Of a stretch of 53,586 nucleotides of DNA, positions 8,065 through 16,673 are shown one piece after another. The translations under genes were made by a program, and so were the position numbers. How positions within the stretch are numbered: the stretch's first letter is position 1; each line of letters opens with the position of its first letter. Source of the stretch: Hyphomonadaceae bacterium (GTDB lineage: Bacteria > Pseudomonadota > Alphaproteobacteria > Caulobacterales > Hyphomonadaceae); the NCBI GenBank assembly GCA_030697555.1, contig JAUYPV010000039.1:1-53586 (forward strand), given 5' to 3'. The notes below the pieces were generated by a model. The model had not been told where the DNA came from. It was given only the letters and a program-made list of their open reading frames with translations, and searched no databases.

Positions 8065-8124
8065 CGGTGGCGAATGGATAATGTCATTCCGATGCAGACG
8101 GGCGGCAGAGAAAGCGAATCACCC

Positions 8125-9039
8125 ATGAAATCAGCCCGTTTTGCCGCGACTCTCGCCGTCCTCATGCTGGCTGCCGCATGTGGGGAAAAGCCTGCACCGG
8201 CTTCCTCTGCCACGGGAACCGGACAGCCTGCGACAGCGCGCCCGCAGAATGGCAGCCTCGAATGGGCGGCGGCCGGCAAGTGGCGCATCGACGCCGAGAA
8301 GGCGCGCGACCAGTGGCGCCATCCGGTCGAGACGCTGAAATTCTTCGGCGTCAAAGGCTCCGATACGGTGGTCGAGATCTGGCCGGGCGGCGGCTGGTAT
8401 ACCGCCATTCTCGGTCCCTACCTGAAGGCCAGCGGCGGCAAACTCTACGCCGCGCAGATGGACGTGGCGGCCGCGCCTGATGCCATCAACGTCTACAAGG
8501 CCGCTTTCGTCGACCGGCCCGAGGTCTATGGCGCGATCGAAGTGACGACGGCTTCCGCAACCAGTTCCGGCATCGCGCCCGATGGTTCCGCCGATGTCGT
8601 GCTGACGTTCCGCAACGTGCACAACTGGATGGCGGGTGGCTATGCGGAGAAGATATTCGCCGACGCCTACAAGGCGCTGAAGCCCGGCGGCGTTCTGGGC
8701 ATCGAGGAGCACCGCCTGCCGTCGGCGCGCGACCAGGATCTTGCGGCGTCCACCGGCTACGTCCTCGAGAGCTATGTCGTGCAGCTCGCGCAGAAGGCAG
8801 GCTTCGCGCTGGAGGAATCTTCCGAGATCAACGCCAACCCGAAGGACACGGCGGACCACCCGCTCGGCGTCTGGATGCTGCCGCCGAACCTGCGTTCGCC
8901 CGCTACCGGCACGCCCGAAGCGCTCACCTATGACGTGGAGGGGTACAAGGCGATCGGCGAAAGCGACCGCATGACGCTGAAGTTCCGAAAGCCGGTGTCC
9001 GCCGCGCCTTCGGTTGGTGCGCCAGCGGTGCAGAACTAG
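8125..9039 (+). CDS. Exported methyltransferase-like lipoprotein (COG4798 type)
   Basis: A 304-residue protein. The ATG at 8125 begins a lipoprotein signal (MKSARFAATLAVLMLAAACG, lipobox LAAAC), so the reading frame upstream is not coding. The body matches the 'predicted methyltransferase' family COG4798: FFGVKGSDTVVEIWPGGGWYT at the SAM-binding loop, FRNVHNWM, and ALKPGGVLGIEEHR after motif II. SAM is cytoplasmic, so an exported lipidated member is puzzling; many COG4798 proteins nevertheless carry signal peptides. Substrate and actual activity are unknown. It is divergent from hsp20 and shares its 222-base upstream region. Confidence 0.82.
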   Translation: MKSARFAATLAVLMLAAACGEKPAPASSATGTGQPATARPQNGSLEWAAAGKWRIDAEKARDQWRHPVETLKFFGVKGSDTVVEIWPGGGWYTAILGPYLKASGGKLYAAQMDVAAAPDAINVYKAAFVDRPEVYGAIEVTTASATSSGIAPDGSADVVLTFRNVHNWMAGGYAEKIFADAYKALKPGGVLGIEEHRLPSARDQDLAASTGYVLESYVVQLAQKAGFALEESSEINANPKDTADHPLGVWMLPPNLRSPATGTPEALTYDVEGYKAIGESDRMTLKFRKPVSAAPSVGAPAVQN

Positions 9040-9168
9040 GCTTCCTCAGGGTCGCGAGGCCAGAAGGAAACATCGAAAGCGGTGATCCCCTAGCATTCGC
9101 CACGAATATTAACACCCGGTTAGGTCGACAACATTAGCTTGCAGCACATAGGCCCCTGGGGAGGTCTA

Positions 9169-11244
9169 ATGCGCCTGCTGGGACTTTGTTTTGATTCCTC
9201 CGCCGAAGGAATAAACGGCGGTCACGCGCCCGGTCTTGTCGCGCTGTCATTTGTCGTGGCGGCGCTAGCTTCATACAGCGCCTTGGACATGTCGAGCCGG
9301 CGGCGCTCGTCGGAGACCGGCAAGGGCCTGTTCTGGCTTCCGATGAGCGGCCTCACCCTCGGCGCCGGCATCTGGTCCATGCATTTCATCGCGATGACCG
9401 CGTTCGATGTGCCTTTTGAACAAGGGTATGACCCCACGCTGACTTTCCTGTCGGGCGCGATCGCGATCGCCGCTGCTATCGCCGGCCTTTTCGGGCTTGG
9501 AACAAAGCCATCCTGGATCCGGCTCGGCATCTCGGGCGCGATTGTCGGCGCCGGCGTCGCCACGATGCACTACGTCGGCATGAGCGCCCTGATCGTTCCG
9601 GCGGAGGTCATGTACCGCCCCGGACTTTTTTCCCTGTCGATCCTCATAGCGCTGGCGGCGTCGACGGCGGCGCTGTGCCTTGCGACCTATGTCGACCGCG
9701 TCCTGCATCGCGTGATCGCCGCCATCGTCATGGCGGCGGCGATTTGCGGCATGCATTACACGGCGATGAGCGGAACGATCCTCGTGGCCTCGCCGGAGCT
9801 GCCGCACGCGACGATGATCGTGTCGAAGGAGTTTCTCGCCGCGCTGGTGGTCATCGGTGTCGCCGCCATCGTCCTCGCCGGAGTGGCGTTGGCGCTTCTG
9901 GACCGCAGCAGACGCCTCAAGGAGCGCGCGGAGCGGGAAGCGAATCGCCTTCGCGAACTTGCCATAGCTCTGGAGAAAGCCAGATCGGCGGCCGAGATCG
10001 CGGTCAGCGAAAAATCCCAGTTCCTCGCCATCATGAGCCACGAGATCCGGACGCCGATGAACGGCGTGCTTGGCATGCTCGAATCCGTGCTTCGCACGCA
10101 GCTTGGCGCTTCCCAACGCGACCAGGTAGCAACGGCCCGGGATTCGGCAGCCACACTGCTGCAGATCCTCAACGACATCCTCGACTTCTCCAAGATCGAG
10201 GCAGGCCATGTCACTTTCGAAAAACTCTCCTTCAGCATCAGCGCGCTGGCCGATGATGTGGCGTCCATGCTGGAGCCGCAGGCGGTCAGGAAGGGGCTTT
10301 TCCTGAGAGTCGAGACGGATCCGAACCTGCCGGCATGGGTGATTGGCGATCCAACAAGGTTCCGGCAGGTGCTGATCAACCTGGCGAGCAACGCCGTGAA
10401 GTTCACAGAGGCCGGTGAGGTGATCGTGACGCTTCGCTATGCACGCAGTGAGAGCGCCGGCGAGGTGTGCGTGAGCGTGAAGGACACGGGGATCGGCATA
10501 GACGAAGCCGGCCGGAAGCGTCTTTTCAAGCACTTTACCCAGGCGGACTCTTCAACGACACGCCGCTTTGGCGGCACCGGGCTCGGCCTGGCGATCTGCC
10601 GGCAGCTGGTGGAAGGGATGGGCGGCCGCATCGGCGTCACCAGCGAGCCAGGAAAAGGAAGTACGTTCTGGTTCCTTCTGCCGGCGGCTGAGGGCGAGGA
10701 GCCCGACTGGACGGATGACGCCCAGCAGGATGTCGTGCTCACAAAGCCGCTTCGCATGCTGGTTGCGGAGGACAATCCGATCAACCAGAAAGTGCTGCGC
10801 GCGCTTCTGTCGCCGCATCCGATCGCCGCCACGTTCGTTGGCGATGGCGCGCAGGCTGTGGAAGCCGTCGCGACCTCCAGCTTCGACTTTGTGCTGATGG
10901 ATATCTCCATGCCCGTAATGGACGGTCCGACGGCGACGCGCGCTATTCGCGCGCTGTCCGGCGACGTTGCGAACATTCCCATCATCGCCCTCACGGCCAA
11001 TGCTATGGCCGGCGACCGGGAGGCGTACATGGCCGTGGGCATGAACGACTACGTGTCGAAGCCGATCGATGTTCGGGAGCTGCTGGCGGCGATCGTCCGG
11101 CAATGTCCGGAAGCAGGCGGCAGGGTCGAGGCGGCAAAGCCTCACGTTCCAGCGGGCGCCACGTCGAATGCGAAACTCGATGACATCACGGCAGAGCTGG
11201 ATCGGGACATCGACGCGGCCGTGCGCCGGCCGTCGCGCAAGTGA
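9169..11244 (+). CDS. MHYT-domain hybrid sensor histidine kinase
   Basis: A 691-residue inner-membrane sensor. I chose ATG 9169, which has GGGGAGGT just upstream, over a TTG ten codons earlier. The N-terminus is an MHYT sensor with three evenly spaced motifs (MHFIAM at 71, MHYVGM at 133, MHYTAM at 195); this family is proposed to bind metal and sense diatomic gas. A coiled linker leads to HisKA (phospho-acceptor His291 in MSHEIRTP), then HATPase (DPTRFRQVLINLASNAVKF, DTGIGI, FGGTGLGLAI) and a REC domain (AEDNPINQ, acceptor Asp578 in LMDISMPVMDG, SKP). No Hpt domain or response regulator lies adjacent. Stimulus and output are unknown. Confidence 0.95.
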   Translation: MRLLGLCFDSSAEGINGGHAPGLVALSFVVAALASYSALDMSSRRRSSETGKGLFWLPMSGLTLGAGIWSMHFIAMTAFDVPFEQGYDPTLTFLSGAIAIAAAIAGLFGLGTKPSWIRLGISGAIVGAGVATMHYVGMSALIVPAEVMYRPGLFSLSILIALAASTAALCLATYVDRVLHRVIAAIVMAAAICGMHYTAMSGTILVASPELPHATMIVSKEFLAALVVIGVAAIVLAGVALALLDRSRRLKERAEREANRLRELAIALEKARSAAEIAVSEKSQFLAIMSHEIRTPMNGVLGMLESVLRTQLGASQRDQVATARDSAATLLQILNDILDFSKIEAGHVTFEKLSFSISALADDVASMLEPQAVRKGLFLRVETDPNLPAWVIGDPTRFRQVLINLASNAVKFTEAGEVIVTLRYARSESAGEVCVSVKDTGIGIDEAGRKRLFKHFTQADSSTTRRFGGTGLGLAICRQLVEGMGGRIGVTSEPGKGSTFWFLLPAAEGEEPDWTDDAQQDVVLTKPLRMLVAEDNPINQKVLRALLSPHPIAATFVGDGAQAVEAVATSSFDFVLMDISMPVMDGPTATRAIRALSGDVANIPIIALTANAMAGDREAYMAVGMNDYVSKPIDVRELLAAIVRQCPEAGGRVEAAKPHVPAGATSNAKLDDITAELDRDIDAAVRRPSRK

Positions 11245-11274
11245 AAAATACCGCGCCTGCGCTTTCCGCAGGCT

Positions 11275-12822
11275 TCACGGCCGCATGCCATAGCTGGTTG
11301 GGCCGGTCTTCAGCACGCGATAGGCGTGGTGGACGAAATCGACGACAAGCGGGCGTGTGTCGCGTGGATCGATGATCTCTTCCGCAATGAACGCCTCGGC
11401 GGTGCGGAACGGCGAGCGCATCGCTTCGAATTTCTTGTACAGCGCCTTCAGCTCTGCTTCCGGATCGGCCGAGCCTTCGAGCTGGCGCTTGTAGGCGGCC
11501 TCGATGCCGCCGGCCATCGGCAAAGAGCCCCAGTCGCCCGACGGCCAGCAGTAGCGCCAGCGGGTGCGGGTCGGATTGAACATCGCGGAGCCTGCGAGGC
11601 CATAGGCCTTGCGGATCACGACCGGCAGGATGGGCGTCTTCACCTGGTAGACCGCCGCCATCGCGCGCACGCCATGGCGGGTGACGCCGGCCTTCTCGTG
11701 CTTCACGCCCACTGCAAAGCCGGGGCAATCGACGAAGTGGATGATCGGCAGGTGGAAAGTGTCGGCCAGATCGAAGAGGCGGATGACTTTATCACACGCA
11801 TCCACCGTCCACGCGCCGTCCAGGAAGAAGGGATCGCCCGCGAGGATCGCGACCGGATGGCCGTCGATGCGCGCAAAGCCGGTGACCACGGGACGTCCCC
11901 ATAGCTCACCAATTTCGAAGAAGGAGCCGATGTCGCAGACCGCTTCGATGATGCGGCGCGGCTTGTAGGGCGTCTTGCCGTCCTTCGGCACGATGTCGAG
12001 CAGGAATTGTTCTTTCCGTTTCGGATCGTCGTTCGACGGCTGGACCGGCGGCAGCTCGTCGACGCTGGAGGGCAGGTAAGAGAGGAAGCGGCGCGCCGTC
12101 GCGAAGGCTTCGCTTTCGCTCTCGACGACATTGTCGATCACGCCATTGCGGCCCTGGATCTCCCAGCCGCCGAGGCCTTCCTTGTCGACATTCTCGCCGA
12201 TGGCTTTTGCAACTGGCGGGCCGGCGACGAAGATCTGCGATAGGCCTTTCACCATCACCGAGAAATGGCTCGCCGCGACGCGTCCCGCGCCCAGGCCTGC
12301 GCATGGGCCGAGCGCCAGAGAGACCACGGGCACGCGCGCCATATTGCCGACCAGCCACTCCCACGCCGGGGTCGTCGGGATGTAGGTGCGCGGATTTTGC
12401 TCCAGCGATTTCACCGAACCGCCACCGCCCGTGCCATCGACCATGCGCACGATCGGCATGCCGTATTCATGCGCCATCTGCTCGGCCATCAGCATCTTGC
12501 CGGCGATGGAGGCGTCGGACGCTCCGCCGCGCACGGTGAAATCATCGCCGAGGATCACGGCGGGGCGGCCATCGAGCTTCGCACGGCCGAACACCATCGT
12601 GGCGGGGAGGAATTCGGCGATCTGGTCGTCGGGGCCATAACCTGCCTTGCCGGCGATCTTGCCCACTTCGTGAAAACTGCCCGGGTCGGCGAGGAAGGCG
12701 ATCCGCTCGCGGACGGTCAGCTTGCCCTGGCTGCGCTGCCTGGCAACGCGCTCATCCCCGCCCATCTGCTCGGCAAGGCGCTCGCGCGCCCGCAGTTCTT
12801 CGATATGGCTTTTCCAGCTCAT
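11275..12822 (-). CDS. Acyl-CoA carboxylase carboxyltransferase (beta) subunit
   Basis: A 515-residue subunit that moves carboxyl from carboxybiotin to an acyl-CoA. The N half holds GKLTVRERI, GDDFTVRGGASDASIAGKM, VDGTGGGGSV and LALGPCAGLGAGRVA; the C half holds DCPGFAVGVKHEKAGVTRHGVRAMAAV and VVIRKAYGLAGSAM. This is the PccB/MccB carboxyltransferase layout at the usual length. The biotin carboxylase and biotin carrier subunits are not in the window, so the holoenzyme and the acyl-CoA substrate cannot be named. The SCP2, hydrolase and crotonase genes nearby hint at lipid metabolism but are on other transcripts. Confidence 0.9.
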   Translation of the reverse strand: MSWKSHIEELRARERLAEQMGGDERVARQRSQGKLTVRERIAFLADPGSFHEVGKIAGKAGYGPDDQIAEFLPATMVFGRAKLDGRPAVILGDDFTVRGGASDASIAGKMLMAEQMAHEYGMPIVRMVDGTGGGGSVKSLEQNPRTYIPTTPAWEWLVGNMARVPVVSLALGPCAGLGAGRVAASHFSVMVKGLSQIFVAGPPVAKAIGENVDKEGLGGWEIQGRNGVIDNVVESESEAFATARRFLSYLPSSVDELPPVQPSNDDPKRKEQFLLDIVPKDGKTPYKPRRIIEAVCDIGSFFEIGELWGRPVVTGFARIDGHPVAILAGDPFFLDGAWTVDACDKVIRLFDLADTFHLPIIHFVDCPGFAVGVKHEKAGVTRHGVRAMAAVYQVKTPILPVVIRKAYGLAGSAMFNPTRTRWRYCWPSGDWGSLPMAGGIEAAYKRQLEGSADPEAELKALYKKFEAMRSPFRTAEAFIAEEIIDPRDTRPLVVDFVHHAYRVLKTGPTSYGMRP

Positions 12823-12938
12823 GGGGCCTCCCGCGACAAATCCTAGCGGGGGGAAAGCCGGGCGGCGAGGGCTTCCTTGTGATTGGAGCGGGTGAGGCCA
12901 CCATGTTAGTGTCGCTCCGTTCCTTGGGAGGAATGCTG

Positions 12939-14048
12939 ATGCGCGCTAAGGCGATGCTGGCGTCCGGGTTGGTGGTTGTTCTGGCTGGCTGCTCCGAACG
13001 GGCCGCCGAGGTTAGCGCCCAGTGGGGCTGCGGCCAGGTCGACGGCCTGAAACAGATCACCAGCGCCAAGGCGCCTGGCTACATCCTTGTAGGCGAGTTC
13101 ACAGAGACAAGCGAGGCGCCCGCCGCTTTCGCGGAGTTGGCTTGCAATCTTGCGGCGCGCCAGGGCGAGGGCGACGGCCCGTTGTTCGTGGGCCTGATGG
13201 AGTATGTCGGCGGCGCGACCGACGCCGAGACGAAGGTGCGGGCCCGCCTCGACGAGGTGATCGCCAAGGGCGCGCCGATCGTCGTCGGTACGCTCGGCGG
13301 CGAGGATCATCCCTTCACGGTCCGCAACCGCAGCGCGGCCGAGGCGAAGTGGGCGAAGGTGATCGAGGGGAAAGTGGATGCCGCGGGGGCCTCGCGGGCG
13401 CTCCTCCTGCTGCCGCGCGCGGATGCGATTGCCGAGCCGATCGCGCCGACCGGAGATCGCTTTGCCGGCTATGCGCCGATGGCGACGCACCTGCCTGAAG
13501 GGCAGGTCGTGGCTCTTGAGATTGCCAGCGCGCCTGTCAACGGACTGACGGCGCCGGCGATCCGCATCTATCCGGTGATGACCGATGGTTTTCACGGCCA
13601 GGTGGCGCTGGCGTCGCTGACCCGGCCGGCAACGCCACTGCTTGTTGCGGAGGCTCGCACGCCGGAGAGAATCTCACCGTTCCTCACGATCGGCGACGAT
13701 GAACTGCGGGCGCTGATCCGGCCGGAGATGAACTGGGACGAAAGGATGCGCGTCCTGACGGCCCGCATGGAAGCGGGTTACAGTAGCCGGGAGGCGATGA
13801 GGTCGACGCGGGGAAATGCTGCCGCAAGAGCTGCTCCGCCTTCGGGAGGTCTAAAACTCTCGAACCCGCCCGACACGGCCATGACCGAAGCGGAGTTGAA
13901 GATAGCAGCGCGGCGCGACGCGGAGCAGCTAGTGGAGCGTTCCTGGAGCGCCCAGCCGGTCCAGTCCGACACGGCCCCCGCCAACCCCCTTCTCCCGACC
14001 ATGCCAGAACCCCTGCTGGACCTGCCGGAATTCGAGATCGAGAACTGA
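12939..14048 (+). CDS. Lipoprotein of unknown function
   Basis: A 369-residue lipoprotein. ATG 12939 is favoured because GGGAGGA ends six bases before it; the ATG at 12933 is too close to that site. The signal is MRAKAMLASGLVVVLAGC (lipobox LAGC). The mature protein begins with a Cys-containing segment (WGCGQVDGLKQITSAKAPG), is rich in Ala/Gly, has several predicted beta-strands around residues 150-240 and ends in a Pro-rich, probably disordered, tail. I do not recognise a family. It is divergent from the carboxyltransferase gene, and the two share a 116-base upstream region. Confidence 0.7.
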   Translation: MRAKAMLASGLVVVLAGCSERAAEVSAQWGCGQVDGLKQITSAKAPGYILVGEFTETSEAPAAFAELACNLAARQGEGDGPLFVGLMEYVGGATDAETKVRARLDEVIAKGAPIVVGTLGGEDHPFTVRNRSAAEAKWAKVIEGKVDAAGASRALLLLPRADAIAEPIAPTGDRFAGYAPMATHLPEGQVVALEIASAPVNGLTAPAIRIYPVMTDGFHGQVALASLTRPATPLLVAEARTPERISPFLTIGDDELRALIRPEMNWDERMRVLTARMEAGYSSREAMRSTRGNAAARAAPPSGGLKLSNPPDTAMTEAELKIAARRDAEQLVERSWSAQPVQSDTAPANPLLPTMPEPLLDLPEFEIEN

Positions 14049-14127
14049 TCTTTTTGGGCAGGCCGCCGCCGTTGCGCCCGGCTTCACAAAGCGCGACAAG
14101 GGGCAAAGCTCAGTTCAGGAGACAGCC

Positions 14128-14427
14128 ATGGATCTTGCCGAAATCACTCAGAAAGCCAGCGCCGCCCTTGCGGACGCCGGGTTCACCAACAAGGTGAAGT
14201 TCGATTTCGGTTCTGTCGGCAAGCTCCTGCTCGATGGCCCGGCCGGCAAGGCCACCAACGAAGACGGCGCGGCGGATGCGACGGTCGCGGTCAATTTCGA
14301 CGACTTCACCCAGCTCCTGCAGGGCACGCTCGATCCGATGATGGCCTACATGTCCGGCAAGCTGAAAGTCGCCGGCGACATGTCGGTCGCCATGAAGCTG
14401 CAGTCGCTGTTCGCCAAGCTGCGCTAG
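14128..14427 (+). CDS. SCP2 sterol-transfer family protein
   Basis: A 99-residue single-domain SCP2 protein, the usual length for stand-alone bacterial members, which bind fatty acyl or other hydrophobic ligands in the cytoplasm. The order of segments fits: FDFGSVGKLLLDGPAGKA, then DATVAVNFDDFTQLLQGTLDPMMAYMSGKLKVAGDM, then the amphipathic final helix (AMKLQSLFAKLR). ATG 14128 has CAGGAGA upstream. The alpha/beta hydrolase gene starts 14 bases after the stop, so the pair is probably an operon and may act on the same lipid pool. Confidence 0.92.
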   Translation: MDLAEITQKASAALADAGFTNKVKFDFGSVGKLLLDGPAGKATNEDGAADATVAVNFDDFTQLLQGTLDPMMAYMSGKLKVAGDMSVAMKLQSLFAKLR

Positions 14428-14441
14428 TCCGGACTTTTCCC

Positions 14442-15401
14442 ATGGGCGACGGCGCCAGCCAGAAGCCGCAGGATCTCGTCATCATACCGGGCAACCCGCC
14501 GCCGGAAGGCTCCGAGGTGATCTGGTATGAAGGCAAGAACGGCAAGAAGGTGCGGATGCTGTTCGCGCCCGAGCCCAGGACCAACGACGTCAAGACGCGT
14601 GCACTCGCCATCGTCTGCCCCGGGCGTACGGAGCCGATCGAAAAATACTTCGAGGTCGCGCGAGAGCTTCAGGGCAGGGGATTCGCTATCGCGATCTTCG
14701 ACTGGCCCGGCCAGGGTTTGTCGGAACGCCAGCACAAGAATCCCGCCGCCGGCCACATCCGGAACTACGGTGTCTATGTCGATGCGATGGTGCGCGGGCT
14801 GGAGAAAATCGAGAAGCGCGCGCCGAAGCAGTGGGTGATCCTCGCGCACTCCATGGGCGGTACGGTCGCGCTCGAAGCGCTGCGTACCCGGCGCATCAGC
14901 GTTTCCGCCGCCGCGTTCTCGTCGCCGATGTGGGGGATCCCGATCTGGTTCTTCCAGCGCTGGTATGCGCGCATCGTCCGCTTCTTCGGCTTCGGCGGCA
15001 TGCCCGCCCGCCCGCCGGGGCCTGAAGAGACATTCGAGAACAACCAGCTCACCCACGATGAAAAACGATGGCAGGTCTACCGCTCATTGATCGAGGCCGA
15101 GCCGAAGCTGGCAGTGGGCGAGCCGACAGTCGGCTGGGTGGTCGCCTCGCTGAACGTGATGCGGCAGTTCTTCGAGCCCGGTCAGGTTGACCATTTGCGC
15201 ACCCTGCCGATGCTGGTCGCCATCGCGTCCGACGAGACGATCGTGAAGAGGGCGGCCCAGCGGAAACTTGCGCGCCGCTTCAAGGAAGCGAAAGTGATCA
15301 CCGTCCAGGGCGCCGGACACGAGATCCTGATGGAGACCGACGACCGCCGCGCCCAGTTCTGGAAGGCGTTCGACGAGATGTGCAAGCGGTCGAAAGTCTA
15401 G
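14442..15401 (+). CDS. Alpha/beta hydrolase, lysophospholipase-like
   Basis: A 319-residue serine hydrolase of the monoglyceride lipase/lysophospholipase (PldB) type. Visible are the oxyanion-side strand (IVCPGRTEPIEKY), FDWPGQGLSER, the nucleophile elbow AHSMGGTVAL with the catalytic Ser, the acid region (MLVAIASDETIV) and the catalytic His in QGAGHEILMETD. There is no signal peptide, so it should act in the cytoplasm or on the inner face of the membrane. It follows the SCP2 gene by 14 bases and ends five bases from the convergent TerB-like gene. The substrate is inferred only from family. Confidence 0.9.
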   Translation: MGDGASQKPQDLVIIPGNPPPEGSEVIWYEGKNGKKVRMLFAPEPRTNDVKTRALAIVCPGRTEPIEKYFEVARELQGRGFAIAIFDWPGQGLSERQHKNPAAGHIRNYGVYVDAMVRGLEKIEKRAPKQWVILAHSMGGTVALEALRTRRISVSAAAFSSPMWGIPIWFFQRWYARIVRFFGFGGMPARPPGPEETFENNQLTHDEKRWQVYRSLIEAEPKLAVGEPTVGWVVASLNVMRQFFEPGQVDHLRTLPMLVAIASDETIVKRAAQRKLARRFKEAKVITVQGAGHEILMETDDRRAQFWKAFDEMCKRSKV

Positions 15402-15405
15402 CCGC

Positions 15406-15777
15406 TCAGTAGTCGTCCGGATTCAGCCCAAGCGCTTCGGCCAGCGTGCGCAGGGCGACATTCTCCTGAAGCTCGAGCTTGCCGTCGGCGACCGCCGCGG
15501 CCTGCGCCGCGCGCATCACCGTCGCCTTGTCGGCGGCGCTGGTGACCTCTGTGCGGATGGTGATCAACGGTGCGCCGAAGCTGGGCGAGGCCTGCACATC
15601 TTTCACCGCCTGTGACCAGGCCGAGCGGACATCCGGCAGCTTTGCCGACTTCAGCGCCGCATCGCCCGCCGCGAACCGCGCGAAGCGATGTTCCTCCGAG
15701 GGACTGAGATTGCCATCGGCGAGCGACACCATCGCGAAGGCGCGGGCAGCGGCGTCGAGAAGCGTAGAGACAGCCAT
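15406..15777 (-). CDS. TerB-like small acidic helical protein
   Basis: A 123-residue protein with two similar segments, AFAMVSLADGNLSPSEEHRF near the start and QAAAVADGKLELQENVALRT near the end. This repeated 'ADG-x-L/K-x3-E' pattern is typical of the tellurite-resistance TerB fold, which may bind metal. It has no signal peptide or membrane segment. It is the last gene of a probable hisN-crotonase-TerB operon, nine bases after the crotonase stop. No other ter genes are present, so tellurite resistance should not be inferred. Confidence 0.7.
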   Translation of the reverse strand: MAVSTLLDAAARAFAMVSLADGNLSPSEEHRFARFAAGDAALKSAKLPDVRSAWSQAVKDVQASPSFGAPLITIRTEVTSAADKATVMRAAQAAAVADGKLELQENVALRTLAEALGLNPDDY

Positions 15778-15786
15778 TCCGGTCTC

Positions 15787-16656
15787 CTATTCGAACTGCG
15801 GATCTGCGGGGAAGATGTCCGGCACGTCGGTGGACACCCTGTTCGGGAAGACTGCATCGCGCTTCTGCATGAAGCTCTCGACGCCTTCCTTGACGTCTGC
15901 TGAGGCGCCGCGTGTCTGGATGCCCCGGCTGTCGATCTTGTGAGCGTCCATCGGATGGTTCGCACCCATCATGCGCCAGATCATCTGCCGGCTCACGGCT
16001 ACGGAAACCGGAGCGGCCTTCTCGACCAGGCGGTGGGCGAACTCAACTGCCGCAGGCACAAGGTCGTCGGGCGCGTGCAGCGACTGGACGAGGTTCTTTT
16101 CCTTCGCCTCGTTGGCGTCGAACACCCGGCCGGAATAGATCCACTCCAGCGCCGTCGGCACGCCGACAAGGCGGGGAAGGAACCAGCTCGAGCACGCCTC
16201 CGGCACAATGCCGCGCCGGGAGAAAACGAAGCCATAGCGCGCCGTCGTGGACGCGAGGCGGAAATCCATTGGCAGCTGCATGGTCGCGCCGACGCCCACC
16301 GCCGCGCCGTTGCAGGCGGCGATCACAGGCTTGAGGCTCTTGAAGATGCGCAGCGCCACGCGGCCGCCACCATCGCGCCGCACGCCATTGATGATCTCTT
16401 CCCGGCTGCTGTCGCGCTTGTTGTAGTTGAACGTGTCGCCGCCGGCGACGCCCAGCTCCGCGCCGGCGCAGAAGGCCTTGCCCGAGCCAGTGACGATCAC
16501 GGCGCGCACGCTGTCGTCGGCGTCCGTGATGTCGAACAGCCGGATCAGCTCGTTCATCATGGCCGGCGTGAACGTGTTCATCTTCTCGGGGCGCGAGAAG
16601 GTGACCAGCGCAATGCCTTTGCTGATCTCGAGCGTGAACTGCGTGAAGTCGGTCAT
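15787..16656 (-). CDS. Enoyl-CoA hydratase/isomerase (crotonase) family
   Basis: A 289-residue cytoplasmic crotonase-fold enzyme. Family markers are SGKAFCAGAELGVAGG (first oxyanion-hole strand), CNGAAVGVGATMQLPMDFRLAS (second oxyanion strand) and FVFSRRGIVPEACSSWFLPRLVG, which holds a Glu at the usual general-base position. The C-terminal helices include IWRMMGANHPMDAHKIDSRGI. It probably hydrates or isomerises an acyl-CoA, but crotonases vary widely and the substrate is not predictable. It starts 17 bases after the hisN stop and is followed by the TerB-like gene, so it sits in the middle of a three-gene operon. Confidence 0.92.
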   Translation of the reverse strand: MTDFTQFTLEISKGIALVTFSRPEKMNTFTPAMMNELIRLFDITDADDSVRAVIVTGSGKAFCAGAELGVAGGDTFNYNKRDSSREEIINGVRRDGGGRVALRIFKSLKPVIAACNGAAVGVGATMQLPMDFRLASTTARYGFVFSRRGIVPEACSSWFLPRLVGVPTALEWIYSGRVFDANEAKEKNLVQSLHAPDDLVPAAVEFAHRLVEKAAPVSVAVSRQMIWRMMGANHPMDAHKIDSRGIQTRGASADVKEGVESFMQKRDAVFPNRVSTDVPDIFPADPQFE

Positions 16657-16673
16657 GGCTGCCTTTCTGGCTG

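Noticed and set aside
7201-8124. Upstream extension of the methyltransferase-like gene
   Set aside because: The frame runs antisense through hsp20. The true start is the lipoprotein signal at 8125.
15406-15777. Tellurite resistance function for the TerB-like gene
   Set aside because: No terC, terD or terZ genes are present, and single TerB-fold proteins have varied roles.
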